Origin: Cohnella herbarum
GTDB taxonomy: Bacteria > Bacillota > Bacilli > Paenibacillales > Paenibacillaceae
Reading direction: 5' to 3'
DNA length: 64,000 nucleotides
Assembly (NCBI RefSeq): GCF_012849095.1
Contig: NZ_CP051680.1
Span: 4,805,501 to 4,869,500, forward strand
In this document: positions 15,856-23,417 of the stretch, one piece after another
Layout of the letters: every line of letters starts with the position of its first letter
Position numbering within the stretch: the stretch's first letter is position 1
Notes under the pieces: model-generated
Told to the model about the DNA's origin: nothing
The model's input: the letters and a program-made list of their open reading frames with translations, nothing else
Databases searched by the model: none
Made by a program: the position numbers and the translations under genes

Positions 15856-17825
15856 TAGACTCCCCTCCCTGCAGCGGCAGCTTCCGTGCGTTTGATTTCA
15901 TCGACCGGAATATAATAGTCCGTTTTATAGTTAAACGAGTGGGCAAGCATACAGACCACGATACCGATAAAGCCCGGAATCGCCATCCATAACCAATCGA
16001 AGACGAGCCCGAAACCGGCTACGAACCAGAACGCCGACATAATGAACGGGATACCCGAATTTTTCGGCATATGAATCGGTTCAAGCTTAGGCCTTGGCGA
16101 AGGAGGGAGCCCCTGCGCGATGCGCTGCTTTTCTTCCCAATACCAATCCTTGCCCTCCGCCCTAGGTATCGTAGCGAAGTTGTACACCGGAGCCGGCGAC
16201 GGAATCGACCATTCCAAAGTCCGTCCGTCCCACGGATCCGCCGGCGCTTTCTTCATGAACTTGATGCTATGGAGAATTTGCCACACTTGGAAGATGAATC
16301 CGATTCCCATCAGGAATCCTCCGATAGTGGACACTAAATTCAGATCATACCAGCCTTTGTCCCAACCGTAGGTGCTGACGCGACGGGTCATCCCCATCAA
16401 TCCGAGCACGTATTGCGGCATGAAGCAGACATAAAATCCGATATTCCAGAACCAGAAAGCCCATTTGCCGAGTTTCTCGTCCAGTTTGAATCCGAACACT
16501 TTCGGCCACCAATAATAGAGACCCGCGAAGTAACCGAACGCGACGCCCCCGATCAACACTTGATGGAAGTGAGCGATGAGGAAGTAGCTGTTATGGAACT
16601 GGAAGTCGGCCGGAGCAACGGATAGCATAACGCCGGTCATGCCGCCGACGACGAAACACGGAATAAATCCGAGCATCCAGAGCATCGGCGTCGGGAACGA
16701 CAATCGCCCTCGGTACATCGTAAACAGCCAGTTAAACACTTTAACCCCCGTCGGAATCGCGATGATCATCGTCGTGACCGCGAAGAAGGCGTTGACGTTC
16801 GCCCCCGTGCCCATCGTGAAGAAGTGATGAGCCCAAGTAAAGAAGGAAGTGATACTAATGGCCATAAGCGCGAATACCATCGACTTGTAGCCGAACAGCC
16901 GCTTCTTGGAGAAGGTAGCGACGATTTCCGAGAAAATCCCGAACGCCGGCAATATTACGATGTACACTTCCGGATGTCCCCACATCCATATCAAGTTGAT
17001 ATACATCATCGGATTTCCCCCGCTATCGAGCGTGAAGAAGTGTCCGCCTAGGTATCGGTCTATAAACAATAACGCAAGCGTAATCGTCAGAATCGGGAAC
17101 GCCAAGATTATCGTTAAACAGCTGGACAAAACCGACCAAGTGAACATCGGCATTTTCATCAGCTTCATGCCCGGCGCACGCATTTTAAGAATCGTCACGA
17201 TGAAGTTGATTCCCGTCATCAAGCTTCCGATCCCGGAAATCTGAATGCCCCAAATATAGAAGTCCTGCCCGACCCCGGGACTAAAATCCTTACCGGATAG
17301 AGGAGGATACGACAGCCAACCCGCATCCGGAGAACCGCCGATAACGAACGAAACGTTAAACAGCATGGCTCCGAAGAAGAAGAGCCAGAAACTAAGCGAG
17401 TTCAGGAACGGGAACGCGACGTCCCTCGCTCCGATCTGCAACGGGATGACCAGATTAAACAATCCGAACATAAGCGGCATCGCCATGAATAAGATCATGA
17501 TGACCCCGTGGGTCGTGAAGATTTGATTATAGTGTTCCGGAGAAAGGAATTCCGCATCCGGAACCGCGAGTTGCGTACGCATCAGGAGCGCGTCGACTCC
17601 GCCGCGGAACAGCATCAGCAACGATGCGATAACGTACATAATCCCGATTTTCTTATGATCGACGGTCGTTAGCCAATCTTTCCACAGCCACGTCCATTTT
17701 TTGAAATAAGTCAGCGCGGTAACGACCGCAATCAACGTAAGCGCGATGGAGACGTCGGCCCCATAGATGAGCGGATCGCCCGTTACGAAAAATTCGGACG
17801 CGAATTCTTTAATATTGTCCCACAT
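15855..17825 (-). CDS. qoxB: Heme-copper quinol oxidase subunit I
   Basis: 656 residues, the length of CyoB/QoxB. About fourteen membrane helices carry all redox ligands: a low-spin heme His in 'FTTHGVIMILFMA', the CuB His with the cross-linked Tyr in 'WGHPEVYIVILPAFG', two CuB His in 'TWAHHFFTMG', and the two heme His in 'FHNSYFLIAHFHQVLIGG'. It catalyses four-electron reduction of O2 to water with proton pumping. 20 bp after subunit II and one base overlapping subunit III. Heme type (a3 or o3) cannot be told from sequence; aa3 is usual in Bacillales. Confidence 0.97.
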   Translation of the reverse strand: MWDNIKEFASEFFVTGDPLIYGADVSIALTLIAVVTALTYFKKWTWLWKDWLTTVDHKKIGIMYVIASLLMLFRGGVDALLMRTQLAVPDAEFLSPEHYNQIFTTHGVIMILFMAMPLMFGLFNLVIPLQIGARDVAFPFLNSLSFWLFFFGAMLFNVSFVIGGSPDAGWLSYPPLSGKDFSPGVGQDFYIWGIQISGIGSLMTGINFIVTILKMRAPGMKLMKMPMFTWSVLSSCLTIILAFPILTITLALLFIDRYLGGHFFTLDSGGNPMMYINLIWMWGHPEVYIVILPAFGIFSEIVATFSKKRLFGYKSMVFALMAISITSFFTWAHHFFTMGTGANVNAFFAVTTMIIAIPTGVKVFNWLFTMYRGRLSFPTPMLWMLGFIPCFVVGGMTGVMLSVAPADFQFHNSYFLIAHFHQVLIGGVAFGYFAGLYYWWPKVFGFKLDEKLGKWAFWFWNIGFYVCFMPQYVLGLMGMTRRVSTYGWDKGWYDLNLVSTIGGFLMGIGFIFQVWQILHSIKFMKKAPADPWDGRTLEWSIPSPAPVYNFATIPRAEGKDWYWEEKQRIAQGLPPSPRPKLEPIHMPKNSGIPFIMSAFWFVAGFGLVFDWLWMAIPGFIGIVVCMLAHSFNYKTDYYIPVDEIKRTEAAAAGRGV

Positions 17826-17845
17826 GCCGGCACCATCCTTTCCCT

Positions 17846-18838
17846 TTATTCATGACTCGCATGGCCTTCAGTACTACTAGCTTCTTGTTTAACGTTCGTA
17901 TCGGATTGCTCATGAGACGATCCGCTCTCGTGAACGTTCGCCTCTTCGCCGCCGGAGTTATCCGATTCTTGCTTACCCCCGCCATGGTTATGCGCGCCAT
18001 ACTTCGTCACGATTTTCTGGAAAAGGCCTTCCGGAATCCCGGAGAACGTTTGTACGTCCGATACGCCTGGTTTAGCCAACTGGGCGTAACCTTCTTCGGT
18101 CAGCGCGGGAGACGATCCCTTCACGCTCTCTACCCATGCGTCAAACTCCTCTTGCGAGGTCGCTTTAGCCGTAAATTGCATGCTGCCGAAATCGCGGCCG
18201 CTGAAATTCGCGCCCATCCCCATATAGGAACCAGGCTCATCCGCGATCAAATGCAGCTTCATGGCCATCCCGGACATCGTATAAATCTGGCCGCCGAGTT
18301 GCGGAATCCAGAAAGAGTTCATCGGCGCATCCGAAGTCAGCTCGAACTTGATCGGTACGTCTTCCGGAAATTCAATGTAATTCACCGTTGCGATGCCTTG
18401 CTCCGGATATTGGAACAACCACTTCCAATCGAGCGACGTTACTTGAATAACGAGCGGTTTCGCTTCATGCTCGATCGGCTTGGACGGCTCGAGCATGTAC
18501 GTATATTTGATCGTAATGCCTCCGAGAATCACGATAACCGCAATCGGAATTGCCCACCAGATTACCTCCAGCTTCGTATTGTGCTCCCACGTCGGATCGT
18601 ATTTCGCTTTATTGCCCGGCTTATTTCGATATTTCCATACGATATAGAAAGTCAGAATCAACACCGGTATAAGAATGACCAGACAGAGCGCTATCGTGAT
18701 CCATATCAAATCCGCCTGATGCCTTCCGATCTCGCCTTTCGGATTCATTACGATTACTTTCTCGGCACAACCCGACGTCACAATCGCCATCAGCACAAGC
18801 GATAGAACCGCGGTAAAGCGCCGCAAACCTTTCTTCAT
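17846..18838 (-). CDS. qoxA: Quinol oxidase subunit II (lipoprotein, no CuA)
   Basis: 330 residues from ATG 18838, with GGGGGAG eight bases upstream; an in-frame ATG five codons earlier is less well placed. The lipoprotein signal 'LVLMAIVTSGC' is followed by two membrane helices and a cupredoxin domain. The place where cytochrome c oxidases carry the CuA ligands (C-x3-C-x3-H) reads 'ANFSGRDFGSMQF', without cysteines. The enzyme therefore takes electrons from (mena)quinol. The C-terminal tail is long, His/Ser/Glu-rich and low-complexity. First gene of qoxABCD. Confidence 0.95.
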   Translation of the reverse strand: MKKGLRRFTAVLSLVLMAIVTSGCAEKVIVMNPKGEIGRHQADLIWITIALCLVILIPVLILTFYIVWKYRNKPGNKAKYDPTWEHNTKLEVIWWAIPIAVIVILGGITIKYTYMLEPSKPIEHEAKPLVIQVTSLDWKWLFQYPEQGIATVNYIEFPEDVPIKFELTSDAPMNSFWIPQLGGQIYTMSGMAMKLHLIADEPGSYMGMGANFSGRDFGSMQFTAKATSQEEFDAWVESVKGSSPALTEEGYAQLAKPGVSDVQTFSGIPEGLFQKIVTKYGAHNHGGGKQESDNSGGEEANVHESGSSHEQSDTNVKQEASSTEGHASHE

Positions 18839-19083
18839 TGCCATCTCCCCCATCCTCTTGCTTCAAACGAATTTCCCGGAGCGAAGCGTCCTTTAACACC
18901 GGGAATTCACGGGTAATGAACGCAGCATTTCCTGAACTGCATCCAACATATCAGAAAGCGAAGCGATGTTCCGCACAGTTAACAAATGAGACAAATAAAC
19001 GTTGAAATTTCGCAATACTTTGTTCACGATTTCGACGAATTGTGAAAATCATTACATTCTAGCCCAGATTAGGCGCGCGAAAA
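18839..19083. other. Intergenic region upstream of qoxABCD
   Basis: This part of the 345-bp gap before the qox operon holds no reading frame with a ribosome binding site and no tRNA. The qox promoter must be here, but no convincing -35/-10 pair was identified. The remaining part (19084-19171) is occupied by two terminator hairpins. Confidence 0.5.
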
Positions 19084-19113
19084 AGGGAGAGATCGCCAAA
19101 TCGATCTCTCCCT
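19084..19113 (-). terminator. Second of two tandem hairpins
   Basis: Perfect twelve-base arms AGGGAGAGATCG / CGATCTCTCCCT with a six-base loop. On the minus strand the stem is followed by TTTTCG. Together with the hairpin at 19130 it forms a double terminator after the small membrane protein gene. Confidence 0.7.
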
Positions 19114-19129
19114 GCTCGATAGACGGCAA

Positions 19130-19171
19130 AAGACCGCCTTATCGGAACCGAGGTTCCGTCAAGGCGGTCTT
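19130..19171 (-). terminator. Terminator of the small membrane protein gene
   Basis: AAGACCGCCTT (19130-19140) pairs with AAGGCGGTCTT (19161-19171), with an inner GGAACC/GGTTCC stem. On the minus strand it is followed by TTGCC, directly after the stop codon at 19184. Confidence 0.75.
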
Positions 19172-19183
19172 ATTCATTGTCGA

Positions 19184-19423
19184 TTAGGCTAGTTCTTCCG
19201 TGACCGTAGAAGATGGAGCCGACTCTTGATTCTTCTGCATCAGAGGAGCAATGACGCCGAATAGCAAAATTTGGCTGCCTCCGATCAAGAAACCGATTCC
19301 GACCATCAATCCAAGGTTACGGTCGTTGAATTGCGCGATGTTCATGATGCAACAGACAATTCCGACTCCGATAACGATCATGGCTACCCATTTCAACATA
19401 CGAGACATTTCTTTATTCTTCAT
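19184..19423 (-). CDS. Small two-helix membrane protein
   Basis: 79 residues with two hydrophobic segments (about residues 10-28 and 37-60) and a polar, Ser/Thr/Glu-rich C-terminus. GAGGGGAATTACCTC upstream contains a good ribosome binding site, and two tandem terminators follow, so the gene looks real and monocistronic. No family was recognised. Its position between the qox operon and a binding-protein gene gives no functional hint. Confidence 0.7.
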   Translation of the reverse strand: MKNKEMSRMLKWVAMIVIGVGIVCCIMNIAQFNDRNLGLMVGIGFLIGGSQILLFGVIAPLMQKNQESAPSSTVTEELA

Positions 19424-19476
19424 GAGGTAATTCCCCTCTCCGTGAAAGCGCTATATGTGAACATTTTAGCACAGAG

Positions 19477-19498
19477 TTGTGACGAAATAAAGTCACAA
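19477..19498. promoter_or_regulatory. Inverted repeat upstream of the small membrane protein gene
   Basis: TTGTGAC (19477-19483), eight bases, GTCACAA (19492-19498): a perfect 7-bp palindrome about 55 bases before the start at 19423. The half-site resembles Rex/FNR/CRP-type sites, but the spacer is too long for any of them. Confidence 0.3.
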
Positions 19499-19560
19499 TT
19501 CACATGTTCGACAAAAATAGGCGCTTGTCATCGTTAACAGGTTGTCCCTCTGAAGTCAGA

Positions 19561-21018
19561 TTACTCCGCGCTCACGGAAGTTGAAGCCGCTCCCGAATTC
19601 GCAGACCCGCTCGCCGACGGACTTGCTTCGCCCTCGGCCGGTTTGGCTTTCTCCGCGTTCTTGCTCTCTTCGGTCAGAAGCTGTTGCCCTTTGGCTTGCA
19701 GGGTATCGAGCGCCTCGGAGATCGTCGCTTTCCCGTCGGTAACCTTCTGGAACTCTTGTTGCGTCAATGGCTCGTACTTCATATGGAATTGTTGCGGGAT
19801 TTTATCGAAGCCCTTATACATATTATTCTGGGCCGGCTTTAAGCTATAGAAGGCTTCCATATGTATGCCTTCCGCGCTTTCGAGATACTTGGTTCTCGAA
19901 GGAAATCCGCCGTTCTGCAGCTTCGACGTTACTCTCGCGAAATCGTCGCCGTTAATGTAACTCACGAATTGCCAAGCGGCATCCGCATTCGCGGTTTTGG
20001 CATCGATCGCGAAAATTTGGCTAAGCGACATGCCCGTGCTTTCATCCGGCGCTTGCGGATTGACCGGAACCGTAACGACATCCCAGTTCTGAACGCCCTT
20101 GCCTTCTTTAAGAACGTTTTTCGCTTCCTTGATTTGGTTCATTAGATAATTGCCTTCCATGACCATCGCGACTTTGCCGCCGATGAAAGCATCCCTAAGG
20201 AGATATTCCTCGTAGGAGCCTCCTCCGCCGTTCTGGTTGGGATCTTCTATATACAGCGACCCGGATTTGATCGCTTTATCCGCCATCTCGAATACTCTCT
20301 TCCAGGAATCCGAGTTGATCATCATTTGCATCGTCGTCGGATTAATATACGACAAGCCTTGGGATGTTCCGATGGACAACCCGAAGTAGTAGAGACTTGT
20401 TTGATAACCGGCTTTGAATCCGTATACCCGGTCTTCTTTCGATCCGGTTGTCGGGAACCGCGCGGCGAGTTGCAGCACTTCCTCCCAGCTCATCCGATCC
20501 TTCGGCAACGTTACGCCGTGCTTAGCGAACAGGTCTTTGTTGTAATAGATCGCTTGACTGTAGAATTCGGGCGCCAACCCGTAGAGGATTCCATCGCTTT
20601 GTTGCTTAATATAATCGATAATTCCGGGAGCGATGCCTTCGAGATCGAATTTATCTTTCTTGATGAACGATTCGAGGTTATACAACTTACCCTCGCCAGC
20701 CATCGTGGAATATTGTTCGGCATCGATCATAAGAACGTCCGGTTTCTCTTTCTCTATGAATTCCTTCATCGATTCGCGATAATCTTTGCCTTCTTGATAG
20801 ACGCCTTGCGTAGAGATCACTTCGATCTCGATGTTGGGATATAACGTGGAGAAGAGCATCCCATACTGCTGATAAAAGCTTCTTTCATCGTAATGCATTA
20901 CCTTCAAGGTCGATTTGACGTTTTCCTTCGACTCATTCCCTCCAGTGCTACAGCCTGCGAGTACCCCCGCGAGCAACGTAGACATCAGGATCGTCTTTCC
21001 TAGCTTTTCGAAACGCAT
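19561..21018 (-). CDS. Extracellular solute-binding lipoprotein (sugar ABC transporter type)
   Basis: 485 residues from ATG 21018, with GAAGGAAG eight bases upstream; a GTG two codons earlier is also in frame. The lipoprotein signal 'STLLAGVLAGCSTGG' is followed by a family-1 substrate-binding fold ('KPDVLMIDAEQYSTMAGEGKLYNLESFI', 'AIYYNKDLFAKHGVTLPKDRMSWEEVLQLA', 'GKVAMVMEGNYLM'). The C-terminus ends in a low-complexity Ala/Ser/Glu stretch. The usual partners (two permeases) are absent next to it, so it is an orphan binding protein or serves a distant transporter. Ligand unknown; sugar-like by family. Confidence 0.88.
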   Translation of the reverse strand: MRFEKLGKTILMSTLLAGVLAGCSTGGNESKENVKSTLKVMHYDERSFYQQYGMLFSTLYPNIEIEVISTQGVYQEGKDYRESMKEFIEKEKPDVLMIDAEQYSTMAGEGKLYNLESFIKKDKFDLEGIAPGIIDYIKQQSDGILYGLAPEFYSQAIYYNKDLFAKHGVTLPKDRMSWEEVLQLAARFPTTGSKEDRVYGFKAGYQTSLYYFGLSIGTSQGLSYINPTTMQMMINSDSWKRVFEMADKAIKSGSLYIEDPNQNGGGGSYEEYLLRDAFIGGKVAMVMEGNYLMNQIKEAKNVLKEGKGVQNWDVVTVPVNPQAPDESTGMSLSQIFAIDAKTANADAAWQFVSYINGDDFARVTSKLQNGGFPSRTKYLESAEGIHMEAFYSLKPAQNNMYKGFDKIPQQFHMKYEPLTQQEFQKVTDGKATISEALDTLQAKGQQLLTEESKNAEKAKPAEGEASPSASGSANSGAASTSVSAE

Positions 21019-21203
21019 TCTCACACTTCCTTCTTATCTTTAATAGGCAAAACAAAAAGAGTTGGTTTACATATTGTACCATGAAAGGAAAAGTAAATTT
21101 CTTAAGATAACCTTAAGCCTAAGTTTTATAAGACTTGCATCTGAAAATCGCCCCCATTTGTTCACAAAGAAAGTTTCACCGAATTGGATAATAGACTATT
21201 TTA

Positions 21204-21276
21204 TAATCAGTACCTTGCATTATTCAGTACCGCGTGATAAATTATAGTCGATCAGCCAGTATTCATTATTCAGTAC
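21204..21276 (+). promoter_or_regulatory. Promoter and repeated operator of the PadR operon
   Basis: TATTCAGTAC occurs exactly at 21221-21230 and 21267-21276, and TAATCAGTAC at 21204-21213. The first exact copy lies between a -35 TTGCAT (21215-21220) and a -10 TAAATT (21238-21243) spaced by 17 bases. The last forms an inverted repeat with CAGTA at 21257. These are likely sites for the PadR protein encoded immediately downstream. Confidence 0.5.
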
Positions 21277-21316
21277 TGAGTATAAGCACAGAACGAACAG
21301 ATCGGAGGTTACCATC

Positions 21317-21646
21317 GTGGATATCAATACCCAATTCAAAAAAGGCGTGCTGGAACTGTGCGTGCTCGTACTTATCCAGAAACACGACCGTTATGGATAC
21401 GAACTCGCCGAAGCGGTATCGCAGCACATCGAGGTTGCGGAAGGCGCTCTCTACCCTTTGCTCCGCAGACTCGTCAAAGACGGGTACTGTACGACTTACC
21501 TGCAGGAATCGAGCGAAGGTCCGCCTCGGAAGTATTACAAGTTGACACCTGAAGGCGCGCTGTATTCCAAGGAGTTGGTTCTCGCATGGAACGCCTTCGT
21601 GCAAAACGTATCCAACTTGATCGAGCAAGGCGAATTCTTAAGTTAG
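21317..21646 (+). CDS. PadR family transcriptional regulator
   Basis: 109 residues with a GTG start after GGAGG. It is a winged HTH of the short PadR-s2 type ('LELCVLVLIQKHDRYGYELAEAVSQHIEVAEGALYPLLRRLVKDGYCTTY', then 'GPPRKYYKLTPEG'), which dimerises through the C-terminal helix. It is the first gene of a PadR / HAAS-DUF1700 / DUF4097 cluster, a common Bacillales arrangement thought to sense envelope stress or set expression of the two partner proteins. Three repeats of a CAGTAC element in its promoter suggest autoregulation. Confidence 0.92.
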   Translation: MDINTQFKKGVLELCVLVLIQKHDRYGYELAEAVSQHIEVAEGALYPLLRRLVKDGYCTTYLQESSEGPPRKYYKLTPEGALYSKELVLAWNAFVQNVSNLIEQGEFLS

Positions 21647-21664
21647 ATTCGGCTCGCCGGCAAT

Positions 21665-21689
21665 AAACCCCCATCTTAAGTCGGGGTTT
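21665..21689 (+). terminator. Hairpin between PadR and DUF1700 genes
   Basis: AAACCCC / GGGGTTT arms with an 11-base loop and no long T-run. It may act as a weak attenuator that lowers expression of the distal genes. Confidence 0.35.
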
Positions 21690-21763
21690 AGCATCAACTC
21701 CCGTCGGTTATCAAGAGAAATATAAATGAGATAAAATGAACGAAAGGAAAGGAAGATCATCCC

Positions 21764-22312
21764 ATGAACAAGCAAGAATTTATCGAGACGCTTCGCCATT
21801 ACCTCGTTTCCTTGCCCGTGGACGAAAGGAACGAATTATTGCGCGACTACGAAGCGCACTTTATTTACGGACAACAATACGGCAAGTCGGAGGCCGAAAT
21901 CGCAAGAGAGCTTGGCGACCCGTTAACGCTAGCCAGAGATATCGTCGGGCCCGATTTCCTGCCGCAACCTCCCTGGGCGCCCGGCCGGGATACCCCACGG
22001 CGCATCGGCGTAACGATCGTGCTCTTCTTTCTAAATCTATTCGCGCTCCCCGTAATCGCCGCGATGTGGGCCGCCTTTGCCGCCATATGCCTGGCGGCGT
22101 TAGCCGGCATGCTGTCGCCGATCATATTAGCGCTAGAATCAGCGCTATACGGCGGGTACTCCCCATTTAAATTATTCATGGCAATCGGTTTCGTCGGCAT
22201 AGGCATGCTATTCGCCGGACTCTCCCGAGCGGCAGGCATCGAATTGATATCGGGGATGGCGAAATACGGCCAATGGACCTCTAGGACATGGAAAGGAAGA
22301 ACTCGACTATGA
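21764..22312 (+). CDS. HAAS-domain (DUF1700) membrane protein
   Basis: 182 residues. The N-terminal helical HAAS domain ('MNKQEFIETLRHYLVSLPVDERNELLRDYEAHF', then 'GKSEAEIARELGDPLTLARDI') is followed by three to four membrane helices. HAAS domains are found next to PadR regulators and are proposed to couple them to membrane sensors. Its stop overlaps the start of the DUF4097 gene (ATGA), so the two are coupled. Confidence 0.9.
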   Translation: MNKQEFIETLRHYLVSLPVDERNELLRDYEAHFIYGQQYGKSEAEIARELGDPLTLARDIVGPDFLPQPPWAPGRDTPRRIGVTIVLFFLNLFALPVIAAMWAAFAAICLAALAGMLSPIILALESALYGGYSPFKLFMAIGFVGIGMLFAGLSRAAGIELISGMAKYGQWTSRTWKGRTRL

Positions 22313-23175
22313 AGAAATTTTGGTATTTTACCGCCGCATGCCTTATCGTGATCGGCGTTGCAGGCGCCCTAACCGTAGGGTGGGAGTCTAATAAGGGGGA
22401 TCTTCCGGAATTCGAGAAGAAGTGGACCTTCTCCGCTTCCGACTTACGCAAGTTACAAATCGAAAGCGATTATGAAGTGAACGTTAAGTTCGTGAAGAGC
22501 ACCGACGGACAAAACTCCATCCAACTCAACGGACATGCAACGGAGAAAACGATCGAGAAAGTGTTGGCGACCGAAATCTCGAACCAAAGCCTCACCTTAG
22601 ATCTCACCCGTTCTCCTAAAAAATACATCAACTTCTTCGACTTCAACTTCGTGACCGCGAAGGAAGAGTTCGTCATCTCCGTTTCGGACGACGCCCTCCT
22701 CGATCTGCTTAAGATCGATGTGGACTCAGGGGATATCAACATTACGGACGCGACGCTCATTCCGATTACCGTAGCAGAGTTATCCGCGGATTCCGGTAAT
22801 CTCGACTTAAATCGTTTCCGAAGCGATTCCCTTAACGCGGAAGTGGATTCAGGCAATATAAGAGGAGACCACGTCACCGCGAACATTACGGCTTCGGCGG
22901 ACTCAGGCAACATTCGACTGGAGAACACGACGGGGCAAACGACGCTATCGGTCGATTCGGGAAACATACGGTTGTATAAGCTGGACACCTCCAATACCGA
23001 CATTACCGCCGATTCCGGAAATGTTTACGTGCAGGTTCCTTCCAGCTTCGCGGGCTTCTACGACCTTAAGGTAGATTCAGGTACGAGTAACGCGCCGGAA
23101 TCCAAGAGAGAAACGAAAGATTTCGTAAAGGTTAGAGTGGATAGCGGCAATATCAAAATCGAGCAGCAACCGTAA
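22309..23175 (+). CDS. DUF4097 beta-strand-repeat protein
   Basis: 288 residues from ATG 22309. A single N-terminal membrane anchor or signal ('FWYFTAACLIVIGVAGALTVGW') is followed by an extracytoplasmic region made of at least eight short repeats around 'DSGNI', such as 'VDSGDINI', 'ADSGNLDL', 'ADSGNIRL' and 'VDSGNIKI'. This predicts a stacked beta structure of the LiaG/LiaX-related DUF4097 family. It probably sits outside the membrane and works with the HAAS protein. The real start lies seven codons inside the longest frame, at the coupled ATGA. Confidence 0.9.
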   Translation: MKKFWYFTAACLIVIGVAGALTVGWESNKGDLPEFEKKWTFSASDLRKLQIESDYEVNVKFVKSTDGQNSIQLNGHATEKTIEKVLATEISNQSLTLDLTRSPKKYINFFDFNFVTAKEEFVISVSDDALLDLLKIDVDSGDINITDATLIPITVAELSADSGNLDLNRFRSDSLNAEVDSGNIRGDHVTANITASADSGNIRLENTTGQTTLSVDSGNIRLYKLDTSNTDITADSGNVYVQVPSSFAGFYDLKVDSGTSNAPESKRETKDFVKVRVDSGNIKIEQQP

Positions 23176-23193
23176 CCGATAGCCATAAGCATA

Positions 23194-23239
23194 AACGCCC
23201 CTTATTTCTTGAGCGGTTCAAGAGATAAGGGGCGTTTTT
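23194..23239 (+). terminator. Terminator of the PadR operon
   Basis: ACGCCCCTTAT...CTTGA pairs with TCAAG...ATAAGGGGCGT, followed by TTTTG. It lies 20 bp after the DUF4097 stop. Confidence 0.85.
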
Positions 23240-23417
23240 GTCGTTAACGAAATATGGCAGGGAGCACGGTCGAGCAAGAGGCAGTCTGGCAACCATCTCC
23301 AACTTTGGTCTAGGAAGTATTCCAAACCTCGGGCGGTTCCTTCGTTTCCGCTCTGAATATACGATTAAAGCAAGAGTTATCCACTGAGGATACGGAACGA
23401 ACAAGGAGGTTTCCCCT

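Noticed and set aside
17852..18805. 317-codon frame opposite qoxA
   Set aside because: Complement of a well-conserved oxidase subunit; composition typical of an antisense shadow.
19443..19456. Catabolite-response (cre) site TGAAAGCGCTATAT
   Set aside because: Only one mismatch to the consensus, but such matches are expected by chance in 64 kb and there is no catabolic gene downstream.
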